Shown one piece after another: positions 1-8,556 of a stretch of DNA of 38,441 bases (the first letter of the stretch is position 1; the number at the start of each line of letters is the position of its first letter). The DNA comes from Winogradskyella immobilis (lineage in GTDB: Bacteria > Bacteroidota > Bacteroidia > Flavobacteriales > Flavobacteriaceae). The translations under genes and the position numbers were made by a program. The DNA lies in the NCBI RefSeq assembly GCF_021887715.1, contig NZ_JAIQXX010000023.1, positions 1 through 38,441 on the forward strand, read 5' to 3'. The notes beneath the pieces were generated by a model. It worked only from the letters and a program-made list of their open reading frames with translations. It had not been told where the DNA came from and searched no databases.

Positions 1-920
1 AAGAACCCTTTAAATTCTTTCTTCCATTTTAGTTTGTCTTGTTCAGAGAGTAAATTGTTGTCCATAATTAAACCAAAAAGAGATATCTTTTTAGAACTAA
101 AATCTTCAGGAATAGTTTTGATCTTACAATTATTAATGTGTAAAAGGAGCAAAGCTTCCATCTCAGAAAGTTGTTTTGGCAAGCTTGTAAATTTATTATG
201 GCCGGCATGTATTACCCAAACTTTTTTTAGCTGTTTAAAATCTTCGGGCAATTCTCTAATATTATTATGTTCAAAATACAAATTCCGTAATTGCTTTAGT
301 TGAGAAGTAGTTTTAGGAAACACATCTAAATTATTATAATTTAACCATAAAGAGCGCAATTTTGTAAGTTGAGACAAATACGTATATGTTTGTGCGTCTG
401 TAACATTATTTCCTGTAAGATTAAGATCGGATAAGGTTTCTATAAACTGAATAGAAGCTGGTAATTTATGTAAGTCATTGTATTGAAGGTTTAAAAATAC
501 AATGGGTAAATTTTGAATGGTTGTAAAGGTTTCATCTAAATTTAGCTTTGGATTTTTGTTTAACGAAAGTTGCTTTAAATATTTAAACCGTTTTATAGCA
601 GATGGAATATGTTCTAAGTCTATATCGTTTAATAATAGTACCTGAAGTTTTTCAGGATTAGGGATTTCATTCAAAAGACTGTTTAAAGTATCTGTATTTT
701 TTGAAGCGCCAGATAAGTTGAGCATTCTTAGGTCGGGCAATTGACTTAGATGTTTTTTGGCGGTGTTGAAATTAGAATTCGTTAAATTAAAACGATAAAT
801 TTTTGTTTTAGTATTAGTTTGACTTGCGGCGCCTTCGGTCGTTTTATAAAAGGTTTTATAAGTGTTGCAATTGCTTACAACAACACTGATAAAAAGATAT
901 ATAGTAAGTTTTTTAATCAT
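1..920 (-). CDS. Leucine-rich-repeat lipoprotein (3' end outside window)
   Basis: The reverse strand is open from the ATG at 920-918 to the window edge, giving 306 codons with the C-terminus missing. The N-terminus is a lipoprotein signal (basic MIKK, hydrophobic core, then VVVSNC with Cys18 as the likely lipidated residue). From about residue 60 onward there are roughly nine leucine-rich repeats of about 23 residues, with units such as LSLNKNP, LNLQYNDLHKLP, LWLNYNNLDVFP and LYFEHNNIRELP. LRR proteins usually serve as binding scaffolds, here probably at the outer membrane or cell surface. The start lies inside the end of the upstream secreted-protein gene (8-nt overlap), so the two are probably translationally coupled. 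The binding partner is unknown. The call of an LRR lipoprotein is firm; the role is not. Confidence 0.85.
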   Translation of the reverse strand, partial: MIKKLTIYLFISVVVSNCNTYKTFYKTTEGAASQTNTKTKIYRFNLTNSNFNTAKKHLSQLPDLRMLNLSGASKNTDTLNSLLNEIPNPEKLQVLLLNDIDLEHIPSAIKRFKYLKQLSLNKNPKLNLDETFTTIQNLPIVFLNLQYNDLHKLPASIQFIETLSDLNLTGNNVTDAQTYTYLSQLTKLRSLWLNYNNLDVFPKTTSQLKQLRNLYFEHNNIRELPEDFKQLKKVWVIHAGHNKFTSLPKQLSEMEALLLLHINNCKIKTIPEDFSSKKISLFGLIMDNNLLSEQDKLKWKKEFKGF

Positions 921-1893
921 CTGTCCATGTATTAAAAGCACTTGCAGAAGCTTCAATGATTAACGTATCTTTTTTGTCTACTTGCCAAGGGAATCTAGGA
1001 TTTAAACCAAAATTATCATGCAATTTGTTTTGTACAAAAGCCCCTAGTTTTTGACTGTTAAGACCTAGTTTTAAAGACGATTGAAAGTGATTACTTTGAT
1101 AACTACCAATAGCGTATAAATTAGTATAAAATAAATCTTTATACGGATTTAGAGTATACCAAACATTTTTTCTTCCATCATCTGAATTTATAGGGTTTAA
1201 AGGAGTTTTAGAATAATCAGCTTTTGCCGTAAACAACTCCAAGCCAACACCGATTTGATAAGCACTTTGCCTAGATCGAATTTTGCTAAAACCAAATTCT
1301 ATGCCTCCAGTTTGCCCGTAATCTGTGCCCTGACCATTAAATAAAGGGTAAAGCCTAAAATCATTAGTAAACACAATTTTAAAAGAATGATTATTGTCAC
1401 TAAAACGCATTATAACTTTACCACGACGCAAATTGAAGATTTTAAGATCATCTGGTAAAAATTCTTTTTGAAACCCAAACCCAATACCATTAAAACTACC
1501 AGAAGGACTATTGCTAAAAAGAAGTGTTTGATTATTAGCAAATAGAGATGCGGCTAATAGATTAGAGTTGTCTCCTGTACCTCCTAACACAAAAACATCA
1601 TAACCATAAAATAATCCTTTTTTTTGTTTTGTATGACGCTGAAATAATTGTCCCGAAAATAAAGAAAACCCAGCTTCTAAGGACGCATCTCCGTAATTTA
1701 GTGTGCCTATTCCAAAAACACTGAGTTTAACCGTTTTGTTTTGATTACCAAGAGTGATTTCTGTTTTTAATAAAAGGCCTCCATTAGAGTTTAAAGATTG
1801 GGTATGAGCAAACATTGAGGTAAATACTAAAAGGATAATAGCTTTGTATTTTACTTTAAAAATAGGATGACTAAAAGTATTTAAATAGCTCAT
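913..1893 (-). CDS. Secreted protein resembling polymorphic toxin type 23 domain proteins
   Basis: A 326-residue protein with a long basic N-region followed by a hydrophobic segment (AIILLVFTSMFAHTQ), read as a signal peptide. The mature part is rich in Gly, Phe and Asn and looks beta-rich: FNGIGFGFQKEFLP, FKIVFTNDFRLYP, GTDYGQTGGIEFGF, then LGAFVQNKLHD and NPRFPW. From memory, this order of NDF, TGG-E and Q-N-x-x-H motifs recalls the Bac_toxin_23 (Ntox23) family, annotated in many Flavobacteriaceae as 'polymorphic toxin type 23 domain-containing protein'. I could not run a profile search, and toxicity is not established for such stand-alone secreted forms. An outer-membrane beta-barrel is the main alternative. 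The gene starts 17 nt after the LacI-type regulator gene and overlaps the LRR lipoprotein gene by 8 nt, so it is probably part of the tdh operon. Confidence 0.6.
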   Translation of the reverse strand: MSYLNTFSHPIFKVKYKAIILLVFTSMFAHTQSLNSNGGLLLKTEITLGNQNKTVKLSVFGIGTLNYGDASLEAGFSLFSGQLFQRHTKQKKGLFYGYDVFVLGGTGDNSNLLAASLFANNQTLLFSNSPSGSFNGIGFGFQKEFLPDDLKIFNLRRGKVIMRFSDNNHSFKIVFTNDFRLYPLFNGQGTDYGQTGGIEFGFSKIRSRQSAYQIGVGLELFTAKADYSKTPLNPINSDDGRKNVWYTLNPYKDLFYTNLYAIGSYQSNHFQSSLKLGLNSQKLGAFVQNKLHDNFGLNPRFPWQVDKKDTLIIEASASAFNTWTDD

Positions 1894-1910
1894 TAGTAAA
1901 TAGATAATAT

Positions 1911-2918
1911 CTATTTTGTGGTTTCTCTAAGTTTAATTAAAAAAGGAACCGTCTTTATTACTTTTTTTAAAGTGGTTTTATTCTCTAATCGATCAATCAA
2001 TAATTTTACAGCAGTACTACCAATAGTTTCTCCGTGTTGTGCTACAGTAGATAATTTTGGCGAAGAAAACGCTAAAATGTCATCAGAAGAAAAGCCGATA
2101 ATAGAAATATCTTTAGAGATTGCTAAATCTCTGTTTTTAGCAACATTAATGGCCGTGACACCAGAGATGTTATCTATTGAAATTATACCATCTAAGTCTG
2201 TATTTTCTTCAAAAATTGAAATTATAGATTGTTCTAAATCAGCATTTTTATCAATTACAACAACATTAGGAGACTTAGAATAACTGCTATAATCTTCAAT
2301 CGCTTTTTTATAACCTTCAACTCTATGTTTACCAACACTTAATTGACCGATTTGATTAATGAGTACAATATTTTTTCGTCCTTCATTTAAAAGTGTTTTT
2401 GTAGCATCATAGGTTGCTTCAAAATCATCAATAATAACTTTATCGCAATTAATATCTTCAATAATTCTATCGAACATTACAATAGGAATTTTATCATCTA
2501 AAACCTTTTTAAAATGATTACTAATGTTTTTAACTTGAGTTTCTTCGGCAACAGCCAAAATAAAACCATCTACAGTACCATCAGCTAATAGTTGAAGGAT
2601 GTCGACTTCTTTTTCGTAAGATTCGTTAGAGATACAGGTAATAATATTATAACCAAGTTTTGAAGATGCTTCCTCAATGCCATGCAACACTTTAGCAAAA
2701 AAATGGTTAAGAATATCAGGTATAATAACACCAATAGTCATGGTCTTATTACGTTTTAAACTCACGGCGGCTTTATTGGGTTTATAATTACGTAAAACAG
2801 CGAGTTCTTTAATACGGGCAATTGTTATATCACTAATTTCTGGGTTATCATTAAGAGCTTTAGATACAGTAGATATAGAGACATTAAGTTCTCTGGCAAG
2901 TTCTTTAATTGTAACCAT
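1911..2918 (-). CDS. LacI/GalR family transcriptional regulator
   Basis: A 335-residue repressor of standard LacI length. Residues 2-58 are the LacI helix-turn-helix and hinge region (VTIKELARELNVSISTVSKALN, then YKPNKAAVSLKR). Residues from about 60 form the periplasmic-binding-protein-like effector domain, starting TIGVIIPDILNHFFAKVLHGIE and ending with a dimerisation segment. Only 12 nt separate it from the tdh stop, so it is probably co-transcribed with tdh and may control its own operon. LacI members usually sense sugars or nucleosides; pairing with a threonine dehydrogenase is less usual and the ligand is unknown. Confidence 0.93.
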   Translation of the reverse strand: MVTIKELARELNVSISTVSKALNDNPEISDITIARIKELAVLRNYKPNKAAVSLKRNKTMTIGVIIPDILNHFFAKVLHGIEEASSKLGYNIITCISNESYEKEVDILQLLADGTVDGFILAVAEETQVKNISNHFKKVLDDKIPIVMFDRIIEDINCDKVIIDDFEATYDATKTLLNEGRKNIVLINQIGQLSVGKHRVEGYKKAIEDYSSYSKSPNVVVIDKNADLEQSIISIFEENTDLDGIISIDNISGVTAINVAKNRDLAISKDISIIGFSSDDILAFSSPKLSTVAQHGETIGSTAVKLLIDRLENKTTLKKVIKTVPFLIKLRETTK

Positions 2919-2930
2919 ATAGTAATATGC

Positions 2931-3902
2931 TTATGACGATAGTTCTCTATTAGAATTATATTTTATAATCAAGTTTTTTAACATTTCTAAAGTCATTTGA
3001 GTTAAATCGTACTGATGTTCCCAATTCCAATCTGCTCTAGCAGCACTGTCATCTATAGATGCAGGCCAACTATCTGCAATAGCTTGTCTAAAATCTGGAT
3101 TATAATTTATTTTAAAGTTAGGGAATTCTTTTGTAATAGAAGCCGCAATTTCTGAAGGAGTAAAACTAATTGCCGATAAGTTGTAAGACGAACGAATCTT
3201 TATATTATTAGAAGGAGCTTCCATAAGCTTTAAAGTTGCATTAATGGCATCATCCATAAACATCATTGGTAATTCAGTATCTTCAGATAAAAAACTTGTG
3301 TATTCTCCATCAGTAATAGCCTTATGGTATATCTCTACAGCATAATCTGTAGTGCCGCCTCCAGGTAAAGTTTTGTAACTGATAATACCAGGATAACGTA
3401 CACTGCGTACATCTACACCATATCTTTTAAAATAATATTCACACCAACGTTCACCTACTTGTTTGGTGATACCATATACTGTTGTTGGTTCGCAAATGGT
3501 ATGTTGAGGCGTGTTGTGTCTAGGTGTAGTTGGTCCAAAAACAGCAATACTACTTGGCCAAAATACTTTTTTTAATAATCCATCTTTGGCTAAGTTTAGA
3601 ACATGAAATAGTGAGTTCATGTTTAAATCCCAAGCTTTCTCAGGGTGTTTTTCCCCTGTTGCACTTAGCATAGCGGCCATTAAATAAACAGTATCAATAT
3701 TATTGGCTATTATAGAGGCTTTAATAGCATCATAATCCATGGCATTAATAATTTCAAAAGGCCCAGAATTTACCATTTTGGTATTACGGTCATTTATATC
3801 TGAGGCAATTACTGAGTCTGTTCCGTACTTTTCTCTTAGAGCTGTTGTAAGCTCAGAACCTATTTGACCTCCGGCGCCAATAATTAAAATTTTTGAAGAC
3901 AT
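2931..3902 (-). CDS. tdh: L-threonine 3-dehydrogenase, epimerase (SDR) type
   Basis: A 323-residue extended short-chain dehydrogenase. The Rossmann fingerprint GAGGQIG is at residues 9-15, the acidic residue for NAD ribose binding is in SDIND around 35, and the catalytic pair is Tyr143 and Lys147 in YGITK, with Ser118/119 upstream. Length and sequence fit the UDP-galactose-epimerase-like L-threonine dehydrogenases described from Flavobacterium and Cytophaga, which oxidise threonine to 2-amino-3-ketobutyrate with NAD+. The usual partner, 2-amino-3-ketobutyrate CoA ligase (kbl), is not in this window. A generic NAD-dependent epimerase is the alternative. It is first in the run tdh, lacI-type, toxin-23-like, LRR, behind a TATTTTTG element at 3928-3935. 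Confidence 0.8.
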   Translation of the reverse strand: MSSKILIIGAGGQIGSELTTALREKYGTDSVIASDINDRNTKMVNSGPFEIINAMDYDAIKASIIANNIDTVYLMAAMLSATGEKHPEKAWDLNMNSLFHVLNLAKDGLLKKVFWPSSIAVFGPTTPRHNTPQHTICEPTTVYGITKQVGERWCEYYFKRYGVDVRSVRYPGIISYKTLPGGGTTDYAVEIYHKAITDGEYTSFLSEDTELPMMFMDDAINATLKLMEAPSNNIKIRSSYNLSAISFTPSEIAASITKEFPNFKINYNPDFRQAIADSWPASIDDSAARADWNWEHQYDLTQMTLEMLKNLIIKYNSNRELSS

Positions 3903-3927
3903 GATTCTGTTAAATTTAAGTAAGTAT

Positions 3928-3935
3928 CAAAAATA
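3928..3935 (-). promoter_or_regulatory. Candidate -7 element for the tdh operon
   Basis: The reverse strand reads TATTTTTG, an exact TAnnTTTG match, 26 nt upstream of the tdh ATG. I see no clear TTTG at the -33 position, so this is a partial promoter match. Confidence 0.45.
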
Positions 3936-4110
3936 TGAAGAATACAGTGATGTTTTTTAAATTATATTAAAAAAGCAATCCTTTTTAGTAAGAATTTAGC
4001 ATTTTATTCATTTTATTTCTATTAATAGAAGTGATTTTAAGAATCAATTAAAATAAATTATCAATAGTATAGTTTAATTATATTTACACTTAAATTAAGA
4101 AGCATAAAAA

Positions 4111-4638
4111 ATGAAGATTAAACCTCTATTATTTTTAACACTATTCACTTTATTTTTTAGTTGCGGAAATAACAATTCTGAAAAAGATTCTGAAGTTAAA
4201 GAAGTTGTTAATGATTTAGCATCAAAAATCACTCAAAAAAAAATTGAAGATTTAAGGTATACGGATTATGTTTTAAGTGATGATGCTAAAGATGTAGTCG
4301 CTAATTGGATTAAGTATCAAGAGTTAGTAACCCAGATAGGATTTTTAAAAAAGGTAGATTTTTCTTTTTTTAAAGATGAACAAGCAACTTTAGCTGGGTT
4401 TACTGAGGAATTGAAAACAACTATTCCAGAAACTTTAAACACAAATCGTATAAAAGCGAGAATTACTGTTTTAGAAACTCAGCTTTTACTATTAAATAAT
4501 AATTTAACAATAGATAACTTACCAATAGAAGATAAACTAAGAAGTATAAAATCACTTCTAGAATCGATATCGCATCTCAACTACCTAATTAATAAAAAAC
4601 TAGAATTCGATAAAGCAAATATTGAACGCCCTGAATAG
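4111..4638 (+). CDS. Small lipoprotein, unknown function
   Basis: A 175-residue protein with a lipoprotein signal peptide (MKIKPLLFLTLFTLFFSC, Cys18 as lipid site) followed by a Ser/Asn/Glu-rich linker. The remainder is charged and probably helical, with leucine-rich stretches (ITVLETQLLLLNNN, IKSLLESISHLNYLI) that could form a helical bundle. No family was recognised. A near-consensus -7 element TATATTTA lies at 4079-4086, 25 nt before the ATG. It precedes the M13 peptidase gene by 113 nt, and that gene has its own candidate promoter, so an operon is not required. Confidence 0.8.
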   Translation: MKIKPLLFLTLFTLFFSCGNNNSEKDSEVKEVVNDLASKITQKKIEDLRYTDYVLSDDAKDVVANWIKYQELVTQIGFLKKVDFSFFKDEQATLAGFTEELKTTIPETLNTNRIKARITVLETQLLLLNNNLTIDNLPIEDKLRSIKSLLESISHLNYLINKKLEFDKANIERPE

Positions 4639-4700
4639 TTGGTTCACCTTAGTGTTTTCTAAGTAACTTAAAATTTTGTTAAGATGTAACAATTTTAGAG

Positions 4701-4729
4701 TTGTCGAGTCTAACTTATAATTACCTTTA
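4701..4729 (+). promoter_or_regulatory. Candidate promoter of the M13 peptidase gene
   Basis: TTG at 4701-4703, an 18-nt spacer, then TACCTTTA at 4722-4729. This matches the Bacteroidota pattern except for the final A, and lies 22 nt before the ATG. Confidence 0.45.
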
Positions 4730-4751
4730 ATTCGAAATTAATATAAATATT

Positions 4752-6818
4752 ATGAAAACTAATCTTAATCGCGTTCTAGCGATTTCAGGACTGGCTTTTT
4801 TTACCATTTTAGCATGTAAAGAAGAGGCCAAAGAAGAATTAGCCCAAGCAGAAAAAATACCAGGAATTGTTTTGGAGAATATGGATACAAGCGTAAATCC
4901 AAAAGACGATTTTTATAATTTTGTAAATGGCACATGGGCAAAAACCAATACAATTCCAGAAGACAGAACCCGTTGGGGTGGTTTTGGAGTTTTAAGAAAA
5001 TCGACAGATAAAGATGTGTTAGATATTTTAAATACGTCTAAAGAATTAGGGACTTACTCGGAAGGATCAGATCAGCAAAAAGCACTATTAATTTTTGAAT
5101 CTGAATTAGATACCATTGCCAGAGATGAAGCAGGAATTGAGCCTTTAAAATCTCTATTGTCTGATATCGATGGTATTAATAACATTAATGACATGCAAAC
5201 AGTTTTGGCCACTAGTTTAGGTGTTTCTGCTCCGTTTATGGGCTTTGGTGCTTCACCAGACCTTAATGATAGTAGCATGAATATTGCATGGGTATTTACT
5301 GCAGGACTAGGTTTGCCAGACAGAGATTATTATTTAGAAGAAGATGAAAAATCTGTTGAGATTAGAGGGAAATATGTAGATCATATTTCTAGAATGCTTC
5401 AATACATTGGTTACGACGAAGCTAAAGGACGTAAAGCTGGTGAAACGATTTTGGCTTTAGAAACAAAATTAGCAAAACCAAGATATGACAAAGTACAACG
5501 TCGTGATGCTCGTAATTTTAATAATGTCGGTACTATTGGAGATTTAGAAAAATTGACACCTGTAATTAATTGGAAGAAATACATTGCTGACATTGGTGTT
5601 ACAAAAGGTGCTGATAAAATTAATGTCTTTAATCCAAAATATATGGAGGCATTAAATACATTTTTAAAGGAGACACCTATTGAAGATATTAAAACGTTGA
5701 TGGATTGGAGTACATTAAGAGGAACTTCTGGATTTTTAACAACAGAAATCGAAAAAACAAATTGGGAGTTTTACAGTCAATATTTAAGCGGGGCTCAAAA
5801 GCAGAGAGATGCTAAAGAGCGTGCTTTAGCAACTGTAAACGGTAGTGTTGGAGAAGCCATAGGACAATTATATGTGCAAGCAAAATTTCCACCTGAAGCT
5901 AAAGAAAAGGCTGAAAAAATGATTGCTAATGTAATTAAAGCATTTCAGAACAGAATTAATAATCTAGATTGGATGAGTGATAGTACTAAAATAAAAGCTA
6001 TTGATAAGCTAGATAAGTTTACAGTTAAAATTGCTTACCCAGATGAGTGGATTGATTATTCTGAACTACAAATAAAAGAAGGTAATAGCTATGCCGAAAA
6101 TATGATGGCAGTAGGTGTTTGGGGTAGAAATAGAAATTTAGCAGACTTAGGCGAACCTGTTGATCGTTCACGCTGGGGTATGTCTCCACAGACTGTTAAT
6201 GCATATTTTAACCCTAGGAATAACGAAATTGTATTCCCAGCAGCTATTTTGCAACCACCATTCTATAACTATACAGCAGACGAAGCTGTAAATTATGGAG
6301 GTATAGGAGCGGTAATTGGCCATGAAATTTCTCATGCGTTTGATGATTCTGGAGCGCGTTATGATGGAGACGGTAACTTGAAAAATTGGTGGTCACCTCA
6401 AGATCTTGAAGAATTTACTAAAAGAGGGAATGCTTTAGCAGATCAATACAGTGCCATAGAGGTATTAGAAGGAGTAAATATTAATGGTAAGTTTACCTTA
6501 GGAGAAAATATTGGCGACCTTGGAGGCGTATTAGGTGCTTACGATGGATTACAATTGTTTTTTGAAGAGAATGGCAGACCAGAAGATATTGATGGATTTA
6601 CTGCTGAGCAACGTTTCTTTATGTCTTGGGCTACTGTATGGAGAACATTGATTAGAGATGAAGCGTTGAGAACGCAGATTAAAACAGATCCACATTCTCC
6701 AGGAATACAAAGAGCAATTCAACCGTTGAAAAATATTGATGCATTTTATAAAGCATTTGATATTAAAGAAGGAGATAAAATGTATTTAAATCCAGAGAAG
6801 CGTGTAAGAATCTGGTAA
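4752..6818 (+). CDS. pepO: M13 family zinc metallopeptidase (PepO/neprilysin type), lipoprotein
   Basis: A 688-residue protein of full M13 length with a lipoprotein signal (hydrophobic segment ending ILAC, Cys22). The N-terminal M13 domain covers roughly residues 45-430 and the catalytic domain roughly 480-688. Zinc ligands are His524 and His528 in HEISHAFDDSG, with catalytic Glu525, and Glu585 in ENIGDLGG. The substrate-binding NAYFNP motif and the C-terminal W of the family are also present. Members cleave short extracellular peptides; here the enzyme would be membrane-anchored in the periplasm or at the surface. It ends before a strong bidirectional terminator at 6835-6873. The symbol denotes the family, as orthology to a characterised pepO is not shown. 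Confidence 0.95.
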   Translation: MKTNLNRVLAISGLAFFTILACKEEAKEELAQAEKIPGIVLENMDTSVNPKDDFYNFVNGTWAKTNTIPEDRTRWGGFGVLRKSTDKDVLDILNTSKELGTYSEGSDQQKALLIFESELDTIARDEAGIEPLKSLLSDIDGINNINDMQTVLATSLGVSAPFMGFGASPDLNDSSMNIAWVFTAGLGLPDRDYYLEEDEKSVEIRGKYVDHISRMLQYIGYDEAKGRKAGETILALETKLAKPRYDKVQRRDARNFNNVGTIGDLEKLTPVINWKKYIADIGVTKGADKINVFNPKYMEALNTFLKETPIEDIKTLMDWSTLRGTSGFLTTEIEKTNWEFYSQYLSGAQKQRDAKERALATVNGSVGEAIGQLYVQAKFPPEAKEKAEKMIANVIKAFQNRINNLDWMSDSTKIKAIDKLDKFTVKIAYPDEWIDYSELQIKEGNSYAENMMAVGVWGRNRNLADLGEPVDRSRWGMSPQTVNAYFNPRNNEIVFPAAILQPPFYNYTADEAVNYGGIGAVIGHEISHAFDDSGARYDGDGNLKNWWSPQDLEEFTKRGNALADQYSAIEVLEGVNINGKFTLGENIGDLGGVLGAYDGLQLFFEENGRPEDIDGFTAEQRFFMSWATVWRTLIRDEALRTQIKTDPHSPGIQRAIQPLKNIDAFYKAFDIKEGDKMYLNPEKRVRIW

Positions 6819-6834
6819 GTATTAAAGTTTGTAT

Positions 6835-6873
6835 AAAACAAAAATGCAGCTCTATGAGCTGCATTTTTGTTTT
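6835..6873. terminator. Bidirectional intrinsic terminator
   Basis: A perfect 18-bp stem (AAAACAAAAATGCAGCTC paired with its complement) around a TAT loop, with A and T runs on opposite flanks so that it can act on both strands. It sits between the M13 peptidase gene and the convergent TPR-like gene. Confidence 0.9.
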
Positions 6874-6887
6874 TGAAAATAAAATTA

Positions 6888-7580
6888 TTAATTTTTAGGA
6901 GCTACTTTTTTAGCTTCTAAAGCTTCTCTTGTAATTTTAGCCATATTAAAATTAGGGTCAATAGCAAGAGCATCATTGGTTAATTTTAATGCGGCATCTA
7001 AATTTGCCGTTTGGTTTTCTTTAAAAAGAGCAATAGCTTTAATATAATAGAATGCCGCCTTTAAAGAAGTTTCATAAGGTTGTTGTTTTTCATAAAACGC
7101 TCGTTTTTGGTCATCCTTAGCATTTGCAATACCATACTCAATTTTAGATTTAGCACTGGCGATGTCGTCTGTTTGTAACATTAAATCAGCCATTTCGTAT
7201 GCTAATAAAGGATTTGGGTTTCTAGTATATAATACGTTATAATGTTCTAGAGCACGTTTAGGGTCATTTAAATTCTTGAGAGCTATGGCTTTCACTTCTA
7301 CATTAATGTCAGAATCTGTTGCATTTTTTTCTACACCTACAGTGTTTAACGCTTGTATAAATTTACCTTCAGTAATATATAAATATGCTAAAGTATCTTT
7401 ACGTGCTTGTGTGGGTGCAATAACATTAAGATGCGTCATAGCATTGATAACGCCTTGTACATCTCCTTGAGCTTTCATTTGTTTGTAAAACGCTTCATAA
7501 TGCGCTTTTAAATCTGCATTTCCTTGTGCAAACACACCAGCAGATAACATCATAATAAGGGCAATCGTAATCTTCTTCAT
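6888..7580 (-). CDS. Secreted TPR-like repeat protein
   Basis: A 230-residue protein with a signal peptide (MKKITIALIMMLSAGVFAQG, cleavage near residue 19). The mature part is alpha-helical with paired-helix units typical of tetratricopeptide repeats: LAYLYITEGKFIQALNTVG, NLNDPKRALEHYNVLYTRNPN, LAYEMADLMLQTDDIASAKSK and ALKLTNDALAIDPNFNMAK. TPRs mediate protein interactions, so a periplasmic scaffold role is plausible but the partner is unknown. A weak promoter-like TAGTTTTA lies upstream on the minus strand at 7601-7608. Its 3' end shares the terminator at 6835-6873. Confidence 0.8.
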   Translation of the reverse strand: MKKITIALIMMLSAGVFAQGNADLKAHYEAFYKQMKAQGDVQGVINAMTHLNVIAPTQARKDTLAYLYITEGKFIQALNTVGVEKNATDSDINVEVKAIALKNLNDPKRALEHYNVLYTRNPNPLLAYEMADLMLQTDDIASAKSKIEYGIANAKDDQKRAFYEKQQPYETSLKAAFYYIKAIALFKENQTANLDAALKLTNDALAIDPNFNMAKITREALEAKKVAPKN

Positions 7581-7648
7581 TTCTTAAAAATTTAATGGGC
7601 TAAAACTATAAAAATTAATGATATATACACTTAAAAATTTACTAATTT

Positions 7649-8458
7649 CTATAAGGCCGTTTCAAAGCTATAATTCAAAAGTTGTACCAACTTAGAGGAA
7701 TCTATTAATTTTCCTTCATTTTTTAAACTGGTATTAAAATGAGGAAGCGGAAGATGGTTCGCTTTACAATACTGAGTATAATAAGATTTTTTAGAAGGAT
7801 GAAATGGATTAGAGGCATTAAAAACGGCGTTCCATATGTTCCCTTTAATTAACTCTGAAATGATTTTTATACAATCATCTTTATGAATAAGATTAATTGG
7901 AGCATCCCCGTTTTTTAAATCCATTTTGCCAGATAGCATTTGTCCAGGATGTCTTTTAGCATCTAATAAACCTGAAAATCTTAGAATAGTTGTTTCAAAA
8001 TTAGGATTATTTTGAAGCATTTGCTCTATAGTTATTAATTGTTTGCCATTATTTGATACGGCATTAGGCAAGTTTTCTTCCGTAATATTAGGCATAGAAA
8101 CTTCATTTTTATACACAGAGGTAGAACTAATATATAATACGTATTTTATATGTTGTGCTTCAATATGTGTAATCAAGTGTCTAATTTCGTTGACATGGTT
8201 TTTATTTGGATTTTTTCTTAGACCAGGAGGAATATTAATAATAACAATTTTGCTATTTAATAAAAATCGATCAACATCTCCTTCTATTTTTGTCTCACTT
8301 AGCCGAATAACATAAGGATCGATATTAGAAGATTTTAAATGATCTAATTTTAAATGAGATGTCGTAGATCCTTTAATATCAAAACCTTCTTCTATTAAAT
8401 ATTTAGCTAAAGGTAAACCTAACCAGCCACAACCTATAATGCTAATTTTAGTCTTCAA
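7649..8458 (-). CDS. Rossmann-fold NAD(P)-dependent epimerase-like protein (YeeZ type)
   Basis: A 269-residue protein starting with a dinucleotide-binding segment ISIIGCGWLGLPLAKYL (GxGxxG). The segment YVLYISSTSVYKN resembles the Ser-containing strand of extended SDR enzymes, and FSGLLDAKRHPGQMLSGK follows. The YxxxK catalytic pair is not obvious: Lys or Gln follow the Tyr at unusual spacing, so it may be an atypical or non-catalytic SDR. Overall organisation fits the YeeZ-like NAD(P)-binding family, whose substrate is not established. An exact TAnnTTTG (TATTTTTG) lies on the minus strand at 8479-8486, 20 nt upstream. Confidence 0.75.
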   Translation of the reverse strand: MKTKISIIGCGWLGLPLAKYLIEEGFDIKGSTTSHLKLDHLKSSNIDPYVIRLSETKIEGDVDRFLLNSKIVIINIPPGLRKNPNKNHVNEIRHLITHIEAQHIKYVLYISSTSVYKNEVSMPNITEENLPNAVSNNGKQLITIEQMLQNNPNFETTILRFSGLLDAKRHPGQMLSGKMDLKNGDAPINLIHKDDCIKIISELIKGNIWNAVFNASNPFHPSKKSYYTQYCKANHLPLPHFNTSLKNEGKLIDSSKLVQLLNYSFETAL

Positions 8459-8478
8459 GATAACGCTATTTTAAAACG

Positions 8479-8486
8479 CAAAAATA
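8479..8486 (-). promoter_or_regulatory. Candidate -7 element for the YeeZ-like gene
   Basis: The reverse strand reads TATTTTTG, an exact TAnnTTTG match, 20 nt before the start codon. No convincing -33 element was seen. Confidence 0.4.
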
Positions 8487-8503
8487 AGCGCTTTTTTGTG
8501 TTT

Positions 8504-8535
8504 TTTGCTTAAGTTGTTAATTTTCAGTAATTTTA
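8504..8535 (+). promoter_or_regulatory. Candidate promoter of the CBS-domain gene
   Basis: TTTG at 8504-8507, a 20-nt spacer, then TAATTTTA at 8528-8535 (one mismatch to TAnnTTTG), 21 nt before the ATG. Confidence 0.4.
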
Positions 8536-8556
8536 AATTCATTTAAATTACTAGTT

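Noticed and set aside
34..303. 89-codon plus-strand ORF at the left edge
   Set aside because: It is antisense to the LRR lipoprotein gene, whose reverse frame gives clear leucine-rich repeats and a lipoprotein signal.
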